This document shows, piece by piece, positions 1 to 4,866 of a DNA stretch of 5,792 bases. Under the pieces are notes generated by a model that was not told the origin of the DNA, did not search any database, and saw nothing but the letters and a program-made list of their open reading frames with translations. A program made the position numbers and the translations under genes. Source of the stretch: Actinomycetota bacterium (GTDB lineage: Bacteria; Actinomycetota; Acidimicrobiia; Acidimicrobiales; Iamiaceae); NCBI GenBank assembly GCA_017882935.1, contig JADGOP010000174.1, forward strand, positions 1 to 5,792, in the 5' to 3' direction. How positions within the stretch are numbered: the first letter of the stretch is position 1; each line of letters begins with the position of its first letter.

Positions 1-194
1 CGGTGCTGGCCCAGCTCGAGGCGCGGCCCGACCTGGTCACGGTCGTCGGCGCCACCGACCACCACGTCACCCACAGCCTCTACGTGCTCGACCCCGACGG
101 GAACGAGGTCGAGCTGTACATCGACGTCCCCGGGGTCGACTGGCGCAACGACCCGACCCTCATCGCGGCCGCCCCGGCACCGCTGCGGCTCTGA
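1..194 (+). CDS. VOC (glyoxalase/extradiol dioxygenase-like) protein, C-terminal fragment
   Basis: Only the last 63 or so residues are present; the reading frame enters from the left edge (first full codon at base 3) and stops with TGA at 192-194. The GTG at base 3 is an internal valine, not a start. The fragment carries the hallmark end of a vicinal-oxygen-chelate domain: SLYVLDPDGNEVELYID, where the glutamate of VELY is the usual last metal ligand, preceded by DHHVTHS, which matches the DHxVSxxLYLxDPDGN pattern of CatE-like and glyoxalase-like VOC proteins. Family members use a divalent metal for ring cleavage, glyoxal conversion or thiol transfer; the fragment does not say which. The tail (WRNDPTLIAAAPAPLRL) is short and typical. 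It lies 26 bp upstream of the next plus-strand gene and is probably in one operon with it. The family call is firm; the substrate is unknown. Confidence 0.85.
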   Translation, partial: VLAQLEARPDLVTVVGATDHHVTHSLYVLDPDGNEVELYIDVPGVDWRNDPTLIAAAPAPLRL

Positions 195-208
195 GCGATC
201 CCCACCCC

Positions 209-213
209 AGGAG
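209..213 (+). promoter_or_regulatory. Ribosome binding site for the small GNAT-like gene
   Basis: AGGAG lies 7 bases before the ATG at 221, a strong Shine-Dalgarno match. It fixes the start of the small acetyltransferase-like gene. No promoter is evident in the 26-bp gap, which supports co-transcription with the VOC gene. Confidence 0.7.
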
Positions 214-220
214 CACCGCC

Positions 221-535
221 ATGAGCGACCACCCCGCACCGGAGGTCTCCGACGACGTCGCGCACCACCGCCTGGTGGTCGAGCAGGACGGCGCGGTCGC
301 GGAGCTCGTCTACCAGGTCGAGGGCGACCGGCTGATCCTGGTGCACACGGGCGTGCCCGAGGCGCTCAGTGGTCGGGGCATCGGCGGCGTGCTGGTGCGC
401 GCCGCCGTCGACCGGGCCGACCGCGACGGCGTCACCGTCGTGCCGTGGTGCCCGTTCGCGCGGAAGTGGCTCCAGACGCACCCCGAGGTGGCCGGCACCA
501 TCGACATCGACTGGGCGTCGTCACCCGACGGCTGA
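221..535 (+). CDS. Small GNAT-like N-acetyltransferase (YjdJ / Acetyltransf_CG type)
   Basis: This 104-residue protein is a one-domain, minimal GNAT-fold protein. After a loose N-terminus (about 1-14) come two strands (RLVVEQDG, AELVYQVEGDRLIL), then HTGVPEALSGRGIGGVLV at 42-59, which combines the conserved HTxVPxxLxGxGIG motif with the acetyl-CoA pyrophosphate loop (GRGIGG, 51-56). Next is a helix and then VTVVPWCPFARKW at 71-83, the family signature with a conserved cysteine (C77), and a closing HPE motif at 87-89. Length and motif order match the COG2388/PF14542 family (human GTLF3B-like, E. coli YjdJ), whose acceptor substrates are mostly unknown. The AGGAG ribosome site at 209-213 supports the ATG. 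The gene converges on the LEH-like gene, with only 19 bases between the two stop codons. Family assignment is confident; the acyl acceptor is not known. Confidence 0.88.
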   Translation: MSDHPAPEVSDDVAHHRLVVEQDGAVAELVYQVEGDRLILVHTGVPEALSGRGIGGVLVRAAVDRADRDGVTVVPWCPFARKWLQTHPEVAGTIDIDWASSPDG

Positions 536-538
536 CAC

Positions 539-558
539 CTGACGCCTGGCGACGTCAG
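539..558. terminator. Short inverted repeat between convergent genes, possible weak terminator
   Basis: CTGACG (539-544) and CGTCAG (553-558) form a perfect 6-bp stem around an 8-base loop in the short gap between converging genes; the right arm overlaps the stop codon of the LEH-like gene. GTCAGC at 554-559 could alternatively pair with GCTGAC at 531-536, which contains the stop of the GNAT-like gene. There is no T tract on either side, so an intrinsic terminator is only a weak possibility. Confidence 0.25.
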
Positions 559-1022
559 CCCCCGGGGATCCCGCGCATCTCCTCGGTGGCGTCGTGGATC
601 CACGACAGGTCCGCAGTGGCCAGCCGGTCCTGCCACGATGCCGGCGATGCCGTCATCAGCGTCTGCAGGTCCCAGTAGTCGCGCCAGAGCGTGATGATGC
701 CGTCGTGCACGTGCTGGACCGACACGAACGGCAGCGTCACCGACTCGCCGCTGGGCCAGCGCCAGTGCTCGGCGTGCTCGGTGACCACCACGGGCCCCTG
801 CGACACGACGGCTGCCGGACCGTGGTCGTAGCCGGCCAGACCCTCGAGGCCGAGGCGCAGGCGCGCCTCGATGCTGTCGGGGCCCTTGCCGGCGGTCGAG
901 GGTCCGGTGGGCACGTCGTAGTAGATCGAATCGGGCCCGAAGAACGAGCGGATGCGGGGCCAGTCACGGTCGTAGAGGGCGGCCCAGAAGGCCGCGGCGA
1001 CCGCGGTGGGGTCGTCGCTCAT
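555..1022 (-). CDS. Limonene-epoxide-hydrolase-like / SnoaL-type NTF2-fold protein
   Basis: A 155-residue protein with the NTF2-like cone fold pattern: an N-terminal helix (TAVAAAFWAALYDRDWPRI), the DSIYYDVP segment (31-38), a middle helix (DSIEARLRLGLEGL), then long strands ending in GIITLWRDYWDL (108-119). It lines up with limonene-1,2-epoxide hydrolase from memory: Tyr53 corresponds to Y34, Asn55 to D36, Arg99 to H83, Asp101 to E85 and Asp132 to D115. The pocket is therefore recognisable but the Arg-Asp pair is His-Glu. It could open an epoxide, act as a SnoaL-like cyclase or isomerase, or be a non-catalytic binder. Its ATG (1022-1020) overlaps the TGA of the amidohydrolase (1021-1019) as ATGA, so the two genes are probably translationally coupled and work in one process. 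Fold confidence is high; the activity is inferred. Confidence 0.82.
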   Translation of the reverse strand: MSDDPTAVAAAFWAALYDRDWPRIRSFFGPDSIYYDVPTGPSTAGKGPDSIEARLRLGLEGLAGYDHGPAAVVSQGPVVVTEHAEHWRWPSGESVTLPFVSVQHVHDGIITLWRDYWDLQTLMTASPASWQDRLATADLSWIHDATEEMRGIPGG

Positions 1023-2743
1023 CGGCCACCACGCAGGAGCGCGCCGGGCAGGGCGCCGGTGTGCTCACCCTGCTCGAAGGTGACGGCGCCCGACTTGATG
1101 GTCTGCAGGTAGCCGTCGGCCCGCTGCAGCAGCCGCGAGGCACCGCCGGGGAGGTCGGCCACCTTCTCGGGACGGTGCAGGCCCAGGTTCTCGAAGTCGA
1201 TGACGTTCACGTCGCCGACCATGCCCGGCGCGAGCAGGCCGCGGTCGCCGAGCCCGTAGAGCGACGCCGTGGCCGACGTCAGCTTCTGCACCGCCAGCTC
1301 GACGGGGAGCCGGCCGTGGTCGCGGTCGCGGGCCCAGTAGGAGAGCAGGTAGGTGGTGGTCGACGCGTCGCACGTCTGACCCGCGTGGGCACCGCCGTCG
1401 CCGAGCCCGAAGGCCGAGGTGGGGTGCCGCAGCATCTCGCCCACCGCGTCGAGGTTGCCGTCGGTGTAGTTGAGGACCGGGCTGTTCAGCAGCTCCCGGC
1501 CGCCATCCGCGAGGAGCAGGTCGATGAACGTGGCCCACGGGTCCGCGCCCCTCGAGCGGGCGATGCCGGCGACCGAGCGATCGGGCCCGGGCTCGTAGTC
1601 GGGCGGGTCGCCCAACAGGTAGACGCGCTCGGGGTTCATGAACCCCATCACCACGGGGTCGCTCGAGAAGGCCTGCATCTCCCGCAGGAGGCGCGCCTTC
1701 AGCTCCGGCTCGGCCTCGATGCGCGCCACCTGCTCCTGCCACGGGAGGAGGCCGATGCCGGTCTCGCCCCACCCGGCGACGAACTGCAGCGGGTGAAAGG
1801 TCTGGAACCCGAGCAGGATCGACACGGTGCGGCCGTGGACCTGCGGGCGGATCGGGAAGCCCGCCGCGGCGGCCTCGGTGGCGAGGTCGAGCTGGCGGCG
1901 CCAGGCCTTGGGGTCGGCGTTGTTCTGGGTGAGGACGAAGCTGACCGGGCGCTTCGTGGCCGCGGCGAGGCGGCACATCCAGTCGACCTCGCGCTCGGGC
2001 GCGGACAGGTCCTCGCCGAGCGCGCCGGCCGGAGCCAGCTCGAACACGCCGGCGTCGAGCTCGCCGAGCACCGCGCCGATGCCGAACAGCTCGTCCTCGG
2101 CGGCGAAGGTGCCGGGCACGGGCTCACCGTCGATGGCCCGGTGGGCCAGCGTGCGCGACGTGGAGAAGCCGAGCGCGCCCGCCCGGATGCCCTCGCGCAC
2201 GATGTCGGCCATGGCCGCGATGTCCTCCGGGGTGGCGGGCTCGTTCTTGGCGCCGCGCTCCCCCATCACGTAGCCCCGCACGGCGCCGTGTGGCACCTGG
2301 GTGCCCAGGTCCATCACGTGGCGGCGGGCGTCGAGCGTGTCGAGGAACTCGGGGAACGACTCCCAGCCCCACTGGATGCCGTCGGCCAGTGCGGCTCCGG
2401 GGATGTCCTCGACGCCTTCCATGAGGCCGATGAGCCACTCGTGCCGATCGGGCGAGACCGGCGCGAACCCCACGCCGCAGTTGCCCATCACCACCGTGGT
2501 GACGCCGTGCCAGCACGAGGGCGTCAGCAGCTCGTCCCAGGTGGCCTGGCCGTCGTAGTGGGTGTGGATGTCGACGAAGCCCGGGGTGACGAGCGCCCCG
2601 TCGGCGTCGATCTCCCGTGTGGCGGGGCCGTCGACGCGACCGACATCGGTGACGATGCCGTCGGTGATGGCGACGTCGGCGGTGCGGAGTGGCGCGCCGG
2701 AGCCGTCGGCGACGGATCCCCCACGGATCACGAGATCGTGCAT
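1019..2743 (-). CDS. Amidohydrolase of the N-acyl-D-amino-acid deacylase family
   Basis: A full-length 574-residue cytoplasmic metal-dependent hydrolase of the amidohydrolase superfamily (PF07969, COG3653 D-aminoacylase-like). Residues 1-50 form the small beta domain (DLVIRGGSVADGSGAP), followed by the barrel entry TPGFVDIHTHYDGQ with metal ligands H60 and H62. GNCGVGFAP (87-95) carries C89, the bridging cysteine position of D-aminoacylase. GFSTSRTLAH (192-201) is typical of this subgroup, and LGDGGAHAG (447-455) carries D449, the last barrel ligand. The C-terminal beta part has LAPGMVGDVNVIDF (504-517) and ends with LLRGGR. The two histidines that hold the tight zinc in D-aminoacylase are not evident (about 231-275), so the true substrate may not be an N-acyl-D-amino acid. 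The start is supported by AGGGG at 2754-2750. The gene leads an operon with the LEH-like gene and sits behind an operator-like repeat. Confidence 0.9.
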   Translation of the reverse strand: MHDLVIRGGSVADGSGAPLRTADVAITDGIVTDVGRVDGPATREIDADGALVTPGFVDIHTHYDGQATWDELLTPSCWHGVTTVVMGNCGVGFAPVSPDRHEWLIGLMEGVEDIPGAALADGIQWGWESFPEFLDTLDARRHVMDLGTQVPHGAVRGYVMGERGAKNEPATPEDIAAMADIVREGIRAGALGFSTSRTLAHRAIDGEPVPGTFAAEDELFGIGAVLGELDAGVFELAPAGALGEDLSAPEREVDWMCRLAAATKRPVSFVLTQNNADPKAWRRQLDLATEAAAAGFPIRPQVHGRTVSILLGFQTFHPLQFVAGWGETGIGLLPWQEQVARIEAEPELKARLLREMQAFSSDPVVMGFMNPERVYLLGDPPDYEPGPDRSVAGIARSRGADPWATFIDLLLADGGRELLNSPVLNYTDGNLDAVGEMLRHPTSAFGLGDGGAHAGQTCDASTTTYLLSYWARDRDHGRLPVELAVQKLTSATASLYGLGDRGLLAPGMVGDVNVIDFENLGLHRPEKVADLPGGASRLLQRADGYLQTIKSGAVTFEQGEHTGALPGALLRGGR

Positions 2744-2749
2744 GTCGAG

Positions 2750-2754
2750 CCCCC
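2750..2754 (-). promoter_or_regulatory. Ribosome binding site of the amidohydrolase
   Basis: On the minus strand AGGGG precedes the ATG (2743-2741) by 6 bases. This fits the start giving the family-typical N-terminus MHDLVIRGG. Confidence 0.55.
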
Positions 2755-2759
2755 TGGTT

Positions 2760-2774
2760 CTGACGATGTGTCAG
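2760..2774. promoter_or_regulatory. Operator-like palindrome CTGAC-N5-GTCAG before the amidohydrolase
   Basis: CTGAC (2760-2764) and GTCAG (2770-2774) form a perfect inverted repeat around GATGT; read on the minus strand it is CTGACACATCGTCAG. It lies just downstream of the candidate -10 box at 2782-2777, so it would cover the transcription start of the amidohydrolase operon, the usual place for a repressor such as a TetR-family protein. The regulator is not in this window. The operator role is inferred from symmetry and position. Confidence 0.45.
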
Positions 2775-2776
2775 GA

Positions 2777-2782
2777 AATCTA
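2777..2782 (-). promoter_or_regulatory. Candidate -10 box for the amidohydrolase operon
   Basis: On the minus strand this reads TAGATT, matching the actinobacterial TANNNT consensus. Transcription would start near 2770, about 27 bases before the ATG and inside the CTGAC/GTCAG palindrome. No good -35 box is seen at the standard spacing, where the second inverted repeat lies. Confidence 0.4.
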
Positions 2783-2799
2783 CCCGGGCGACCGGGCGG

Positions 2800-2821
2800 C
2801 CGCTGACCGGGTTGTCAGCGG
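2800..2821. repeat. 8-bp inverted repeat between the dioxygenase stop and the amidohydrolase promoter
   Basis: CCGCTGAC (2800-2807) and GTCAGCGG (2814-2821) are perfect inverted copies around a 6-base loop, and GTCAGCG occurs again directly at 2824-2830 over the dioxygenase stop codon. As RNA it would fold just after the dioxygenase stop, but no T tract follows. As DNA it covers the -35 region of the downstream promoter and shares the CTGAC/GTCAG core with the palindrome at 2760-2774. It may be a weak terminator, a second operator, or both. Confidence 0.4.
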
Positions 2822-2824
2822 GCG

Positions 2825-3796
2825 TCAGCGCGGCCGGTCGCCCACGATCGAGGCCCGCTCCATGATGCGGACGTCGGGCCAGTAGTCGGAGCAGGCGTAG
2901 TGCTGCACCGCGCGGTTGTCCCAGAAGGCGACCGAGTCGGGCTCCCACTGGAAGCGGCACTGGTACTCGGGCAGCTCGGTGTAGCGGCACAACCGGTCGA
3001 CGAGGGCGCGGCCCTCGTCGACGCCCAGCCCCTTGACGGCGCTGACGAAGAAGCGGTTGACGTAGAGCAGGCGGCGGCCGGACTCCGGGTGCGTGCGCAC
3101 GACGGGGTGCTCGACCGCGGGGTACGTCCGGCGCATCTCGTCGCGGGCGTCGGCCTTGATGGTGTGGCCGAACACCTGGGTGAAGTCGTGGATCGCGACG
3201 AGGTCGTCGATCTCCGCGCGCAGGTCGTCGGGGAGGCCGTCGTACACCGCGGCCATGTCGGCGAACAGCGTGTCGCCACCGGTCGGCGGTACGGCCACCG
3301 CGTGCAGCACCGCGCCGAGCGACGGGGTCTCGCGCCAGGACACGTCGCTGTGCCAGCCGTTCTCGTAGCCGCCGACGTCGGCCGACTTCTCGAAGCGCAC
3401 CAGCTCGGGGTGCTCCGGGTTGGCGGCGATGAAGGGGTGGACCTCGAGGTCGCCGAAGCGGCGGGCGAAGGCCACGTGCTGGCCTGCGGTGAGCGGCTGG
3501 TCGCGGAAGAACAGGACCTTGTGGTCGATGAGCGCCCGGCGGAGCTCGGCGATGGCGTCGTCGGGCAGGTCGTCGGCGAGCGAGATGCCACTCAGCTCGG
3601 CACCGAGCGTGGCCCCCAACGGCCGGGCGTCGAAGTGCTCCCACGTCAGCCCGGCCAGCCGCTCGCGCTCGGCGTGCAGGTGCCCCAGCGGGCCCACCTC
3701 GGTGTCGTACCCCGTGAAGCGGTAGCGCCGGGCGGAGAGCCCCGCGGCCGCGTCGCGGCCCCCGGGCTTCACGGTGCGTTCGTCGACGTCGCTCAT
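2825..3796 (-). CDS. TauD/TfdA-family Fe(II)/2-oxoglutarate-dependent dioxygenase
   Basis: A 323-residue non-heme iron oxygenase that should couple oxidative decarboxylation of 2-oxoglutarate to hydroxylation of a small substrate. The iron triad is H149 and D151 (WHSDVSW) with H299 (WDNRAVQHYA, 292-301); R310 (+11 from H299) is the expected 2-oxoglutarate anchor and R314 (+15) matches Arg270 of E. coli TauD. Other TauD-like blocks are VLFFRDQPLT (94-103), ARRFGDLEVHP (111-121, H120 equals TauD His70), TGGDTLFADM and HPVVRTHPESG. About 52 residues precede the TauD-homologous part. Pocket positions differ from TauD: Asn95 appears as E145 and Ser158 as V208, so taurine itself is doubtful; alkyl sulfonates, sulfates or another acid are alternatives. 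The start is chosen from the strong AGGGGGA site at 3806-3800; a longer open frame upstream is low-complexity antisense sequence that crosses the hairpin cluster. Confidence 0.93.
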   Translation of the reverse strand: MSDVDERTVKPGGRDAAAGLSARRYRFTGYDTEVGPLGHLHAERERLAGLTWEHFDARPLGATLGAELSGISLADDLPDDAIAELRRALIDHKVLFFRDQPLTAGQHVAFARRFGDLEVHPFIAANPEHPELVRFEKSADVGGYENGWHSDVSWRETPSLGAVLHAVAVPPTGGDTLFADMAAVYDGLPDDLRAEIDDLVAIHDFTQVFGHTIKADARDEMRRTYPAVEHPVVRTHPESGRRLLYVNRFFVSAVKGLGVDEGRALVDRLCRYTELPEYQCRFQWEPDSVAFWDNRAVQHYACSDYWPDVRIMERASIVGDRPR

Positions 3797-3799
3797 CGG

Positions 3800-3806
3800 T
3801 CCCCCT
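3800..3806 (-). promoter_or_regulatory. Ribosome binding site that sets the dioxygenase start
   Basis: AGGGGGA on the minus strand, 3 bases before the ATG at 3796-3794. It decides for the 323-residue protein over a much longer upstream open frame. Confidence 0.6.
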
Positions 3807-3825
3807 GAAACCCGGCAGCCGCGCC

Positions 3826-3831
3826 AGCGTA
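3826..3831 (-). promoter_or_regulatory. Candidate -10 box for the TauD-like gene
   Basis: TACGCT on the minus strand matches TANNNT and would start transcription near 3819, giving a leader of about 22 bases that contains the ribosome site. The upstream sequence is G-rich without a clear TTGAC box. The box lies downstream of the hairpin cluster, so the dioxygenase would be independent of the lipoprotein gene. Confidence 0.4.
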
Positions 3832-3841
3832 GGACCCCCGA

Positions 3842-3913
3842 CCCTCCCGCGTTCTGGGAGGACGGACGGATATGCGCGCCTGGCGCGCCTATCCGTCCCC
3901 GAAACGGGGAGGG
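3842..3913 (-). terminator. Hairpin cluster after the META lipoprotein gene, probable terminator
   Basis: Three adjacent hairpins fill the gap. The largest is a near-perfect palindrome, 3864-3880 against 3882-3898: 17 pairs with one mismatch (T3873 with C3889), core GCGCGCC-T-GGCGCGC. Beside it are TCCCCG-AAA-CGGGGA (3896-3910) and CCTCCC-N7-GGGAGG (3843-3848 with 3856-3861). CCCTCCC (3842-3848) can instead pair with GGGAGGG (3907-3913), enclosing the whole structure. Position just past the lipoprotein stop suggests transcription termination, although no T run follows, as is common for terminators in high-GC actinobacteria. Confidence 0.6.
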
Positions 3914-3923
3914 AGCCGGGGCG

Positions 3924-4808
3924 TCAGGGGGTGGCGAGGTCGGCGGCGATGGTGCCGTCGGCCTGCAGCAGCGTGATGCGCGACCCCGTCGGCTTGAACG
4001 TGCTGGCGGACTCGAGCGCGGCGAAGAGGTCGGTCTGCTGCCGGGTGAGGTCGGCGGTGCAGGCCTTCCGGGTGGTGGCCACGACACCGCTGATGGCGAT
4101 CTTCGAGCCCGAGGTCGTGTAGCTGCCGCGGAAGGCGTTGCACCCGCTGTTGCCCGTCAGCGCGCCCCCCGGCCCGAAGCTCACGGTGACCGCGTGGCCG
4201 ACGATGGGCGATGTCACCGCGGTGGGCGTGCGGTAGCCCGTCACGTCCCAGGTCCCCGCGACGCCGTCGGTGGTGGCCGTGTAGGCCAGCAGGGCCTTGC
4301 CGTCGGTGCCGAGGAGCGTGAGGTCGGTGCCGACGATGCGGTAGGAGGCGGTCTTCGGGAGGACCGCGAGGTAGGCGCGCTCCGCCGCCATCTGCGCCGC
4401 GCCACAGGCCATCTGGGTGCCGGCGATGTCGGGACCGATGGTCAGCTTCGACCCGCTGACCGTGTACGGACCGGAGTAGCTGTTGCAGCCCGACGTGCCG
4501 CCCACGCGCCCCGCGTCGAACGAGGCCGTGATGGTGACGCCCGCCGCCGCGCCCGGGAGCGAGGTGTTGACGAGCGTCCAGTTGGTCTGCGCGAGCGGGA
4601 CCGTGCCTGAGGGTGTGGTGGAGCCCGTCGGTGCCGGGGGACCGGTGGGTGCTGCGGAGCCGGTCGGCGCGGTGGTCGGCCCGGTGCTGGTCGACGGGCT
4701 GCGCTTCGACGACGACCCGCATGCCGCCAGGGCCCACACCGCCAGGGAGCCGGCGGCGATCCCGAGCAGGGGGCGCAGCCATCGGGTGCGGTGGTCGGTG
4801 GGGTGCAT
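3924..4808 (-). CDS. Secreted lipoprotein with two META (HslJ-like) domains
   Basis: A 294-residue protein. Residues 1-30 form a lipoprotein signal peptide: basic start (MHPTDHRTRWLR), hydrophobic core, and lipobox LAAC with the lipidated cysteine at C30. Residues 31-72 are a Ser/Thr/Pro/Gly-rich linker with repeated PTG units, as in cell-surface tethers. Two META domains follow, about 73-176 and 184-290, each with the GCNxxxGxY motif and a second cysteine: SGCNSYSGPY (106-115) with C135 (QMAC), and SGCNAFRGSY (221-230) with C250 (RKAC). The spacing suggests one disulfide per domain outside the membrane. META/HslJ proteins are linked to heat-shock or novobiocin resistance in E. coli and to surface proteins elsewhere; no enzymatic role is known. 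The start is supported by AGAGGA (4823-4818), 9 bases before the ATG. Longer upstream starts would run through the divergent promoter and acetyltransferase gene. Confidence 0.9.
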   Translation of the reverse strand: MHPTDHRTRWLRPLLGIAAGSLAVWALAACGSSSKRSPSTSTGPTTAPTGSAAPTGPPAPTGSTTPSGTVPLAQTNWTLVNTSLPGAAAGVTITASFDAGRVGGTSGCNSYSGPYTVSGSKLTIGPDIAGTQMACGAAQMAAERAYLAVLPKTASYRIVGTDLTLLGTDGKALLAYTATTDGVAGTWDVTGYRTPTAVTSPIVGHAVTVSFGPGGALTGNSGCNAFRGSYTTSGSKIAISGVVATTRKACTADLTRQQTDLFAALESASTFKPTGSRITLLQADGTIAADLATP

Positions 4809-4817
4809 GGGGGGCGG

Positions 4818-4823
4818 TCCTCT
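4818..4823 (-). promoter_or_regulatory. Ribosome binding site of the META lipoprotein gene
   Basis: AGAGGA on the minus strand, 9 bases before the ATG at 4808-4806. The spacer ends in a run of six C, and a second run of seven C lies further upstream in the presumed leader (4839-4833). Confidence 0.5.
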
Positions 4824-4850
4824 CGTGTCGGCGGGGGGGTGCGCCCGGCG

Positions 4851-4860
4851 ATCGTAGGCT
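4851..4860. promoter_or_regulatory. Overlapping divergent promoter for the lipoprotein and acetyltransferase genes
   Basis: The plus strand reads TAGGCT at 4855-4860, exactly 6 bases before the acetyltransferase ATG (4867), the spacing expected for a leaderless transcript. The minus strand reads TACGAT at 4856-4851, about 43 bases before the lipoprotein ATG. Both fit TANNNT, and the two boxes share the TA at 4855-4856. This suggests a single bidirectional promoter core. Neither direction has a convincing -35 box. Confidence 0.5.
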
Positions 4861-4866
4861 CGGCGC

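Noticed and set aside
1061..2806. A 581-codon open frame on the plus strand, fully antisense to the amidohydrolase
   Set aside because: Its product is a low-complexity Ala/Gly/Val/Arg/Asp-rich sequence without a recognisable domain. It is the usual by-product of GC-biased third positions opposite a real gene, whereas the minus-strand protein has clear amidohydrolase motifs.
2124..3644. A 506-codon minus-strand frame across the dioxygenase and the amidohydrolase start
   Set aside because: It is an Arg/Pro-rich shadow frame of two well-supported genes, with no motifs and no ribosome site at its start.
2900..3808. A 302-codon plus-strand frame opposite the TauD-like gene
   Set aside because: It is Val/Gly/Glu-rich antisense to conserved iron-binding motifs, with no recognisable domain.
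3797..4087. N-terminal extension of the TauD-like protein to an upstream ATG at 4087
   Set aside because: The added part is Pro/Ser/Arg-rich, overlaps the lipoprotein gene in another frame and crosses the hairpin cluster. The ATG at 3796 has a strong ribosome site and gives a family-like N-terminus.
4809..4839. G runs (4809-4814 and 4833-4839) as a phase-variable tract in the lipoprotein leader
   Set aside because: Runs of six and seven are short, and such runs arise often in DNA of this GC content; nothing else points to slippage.
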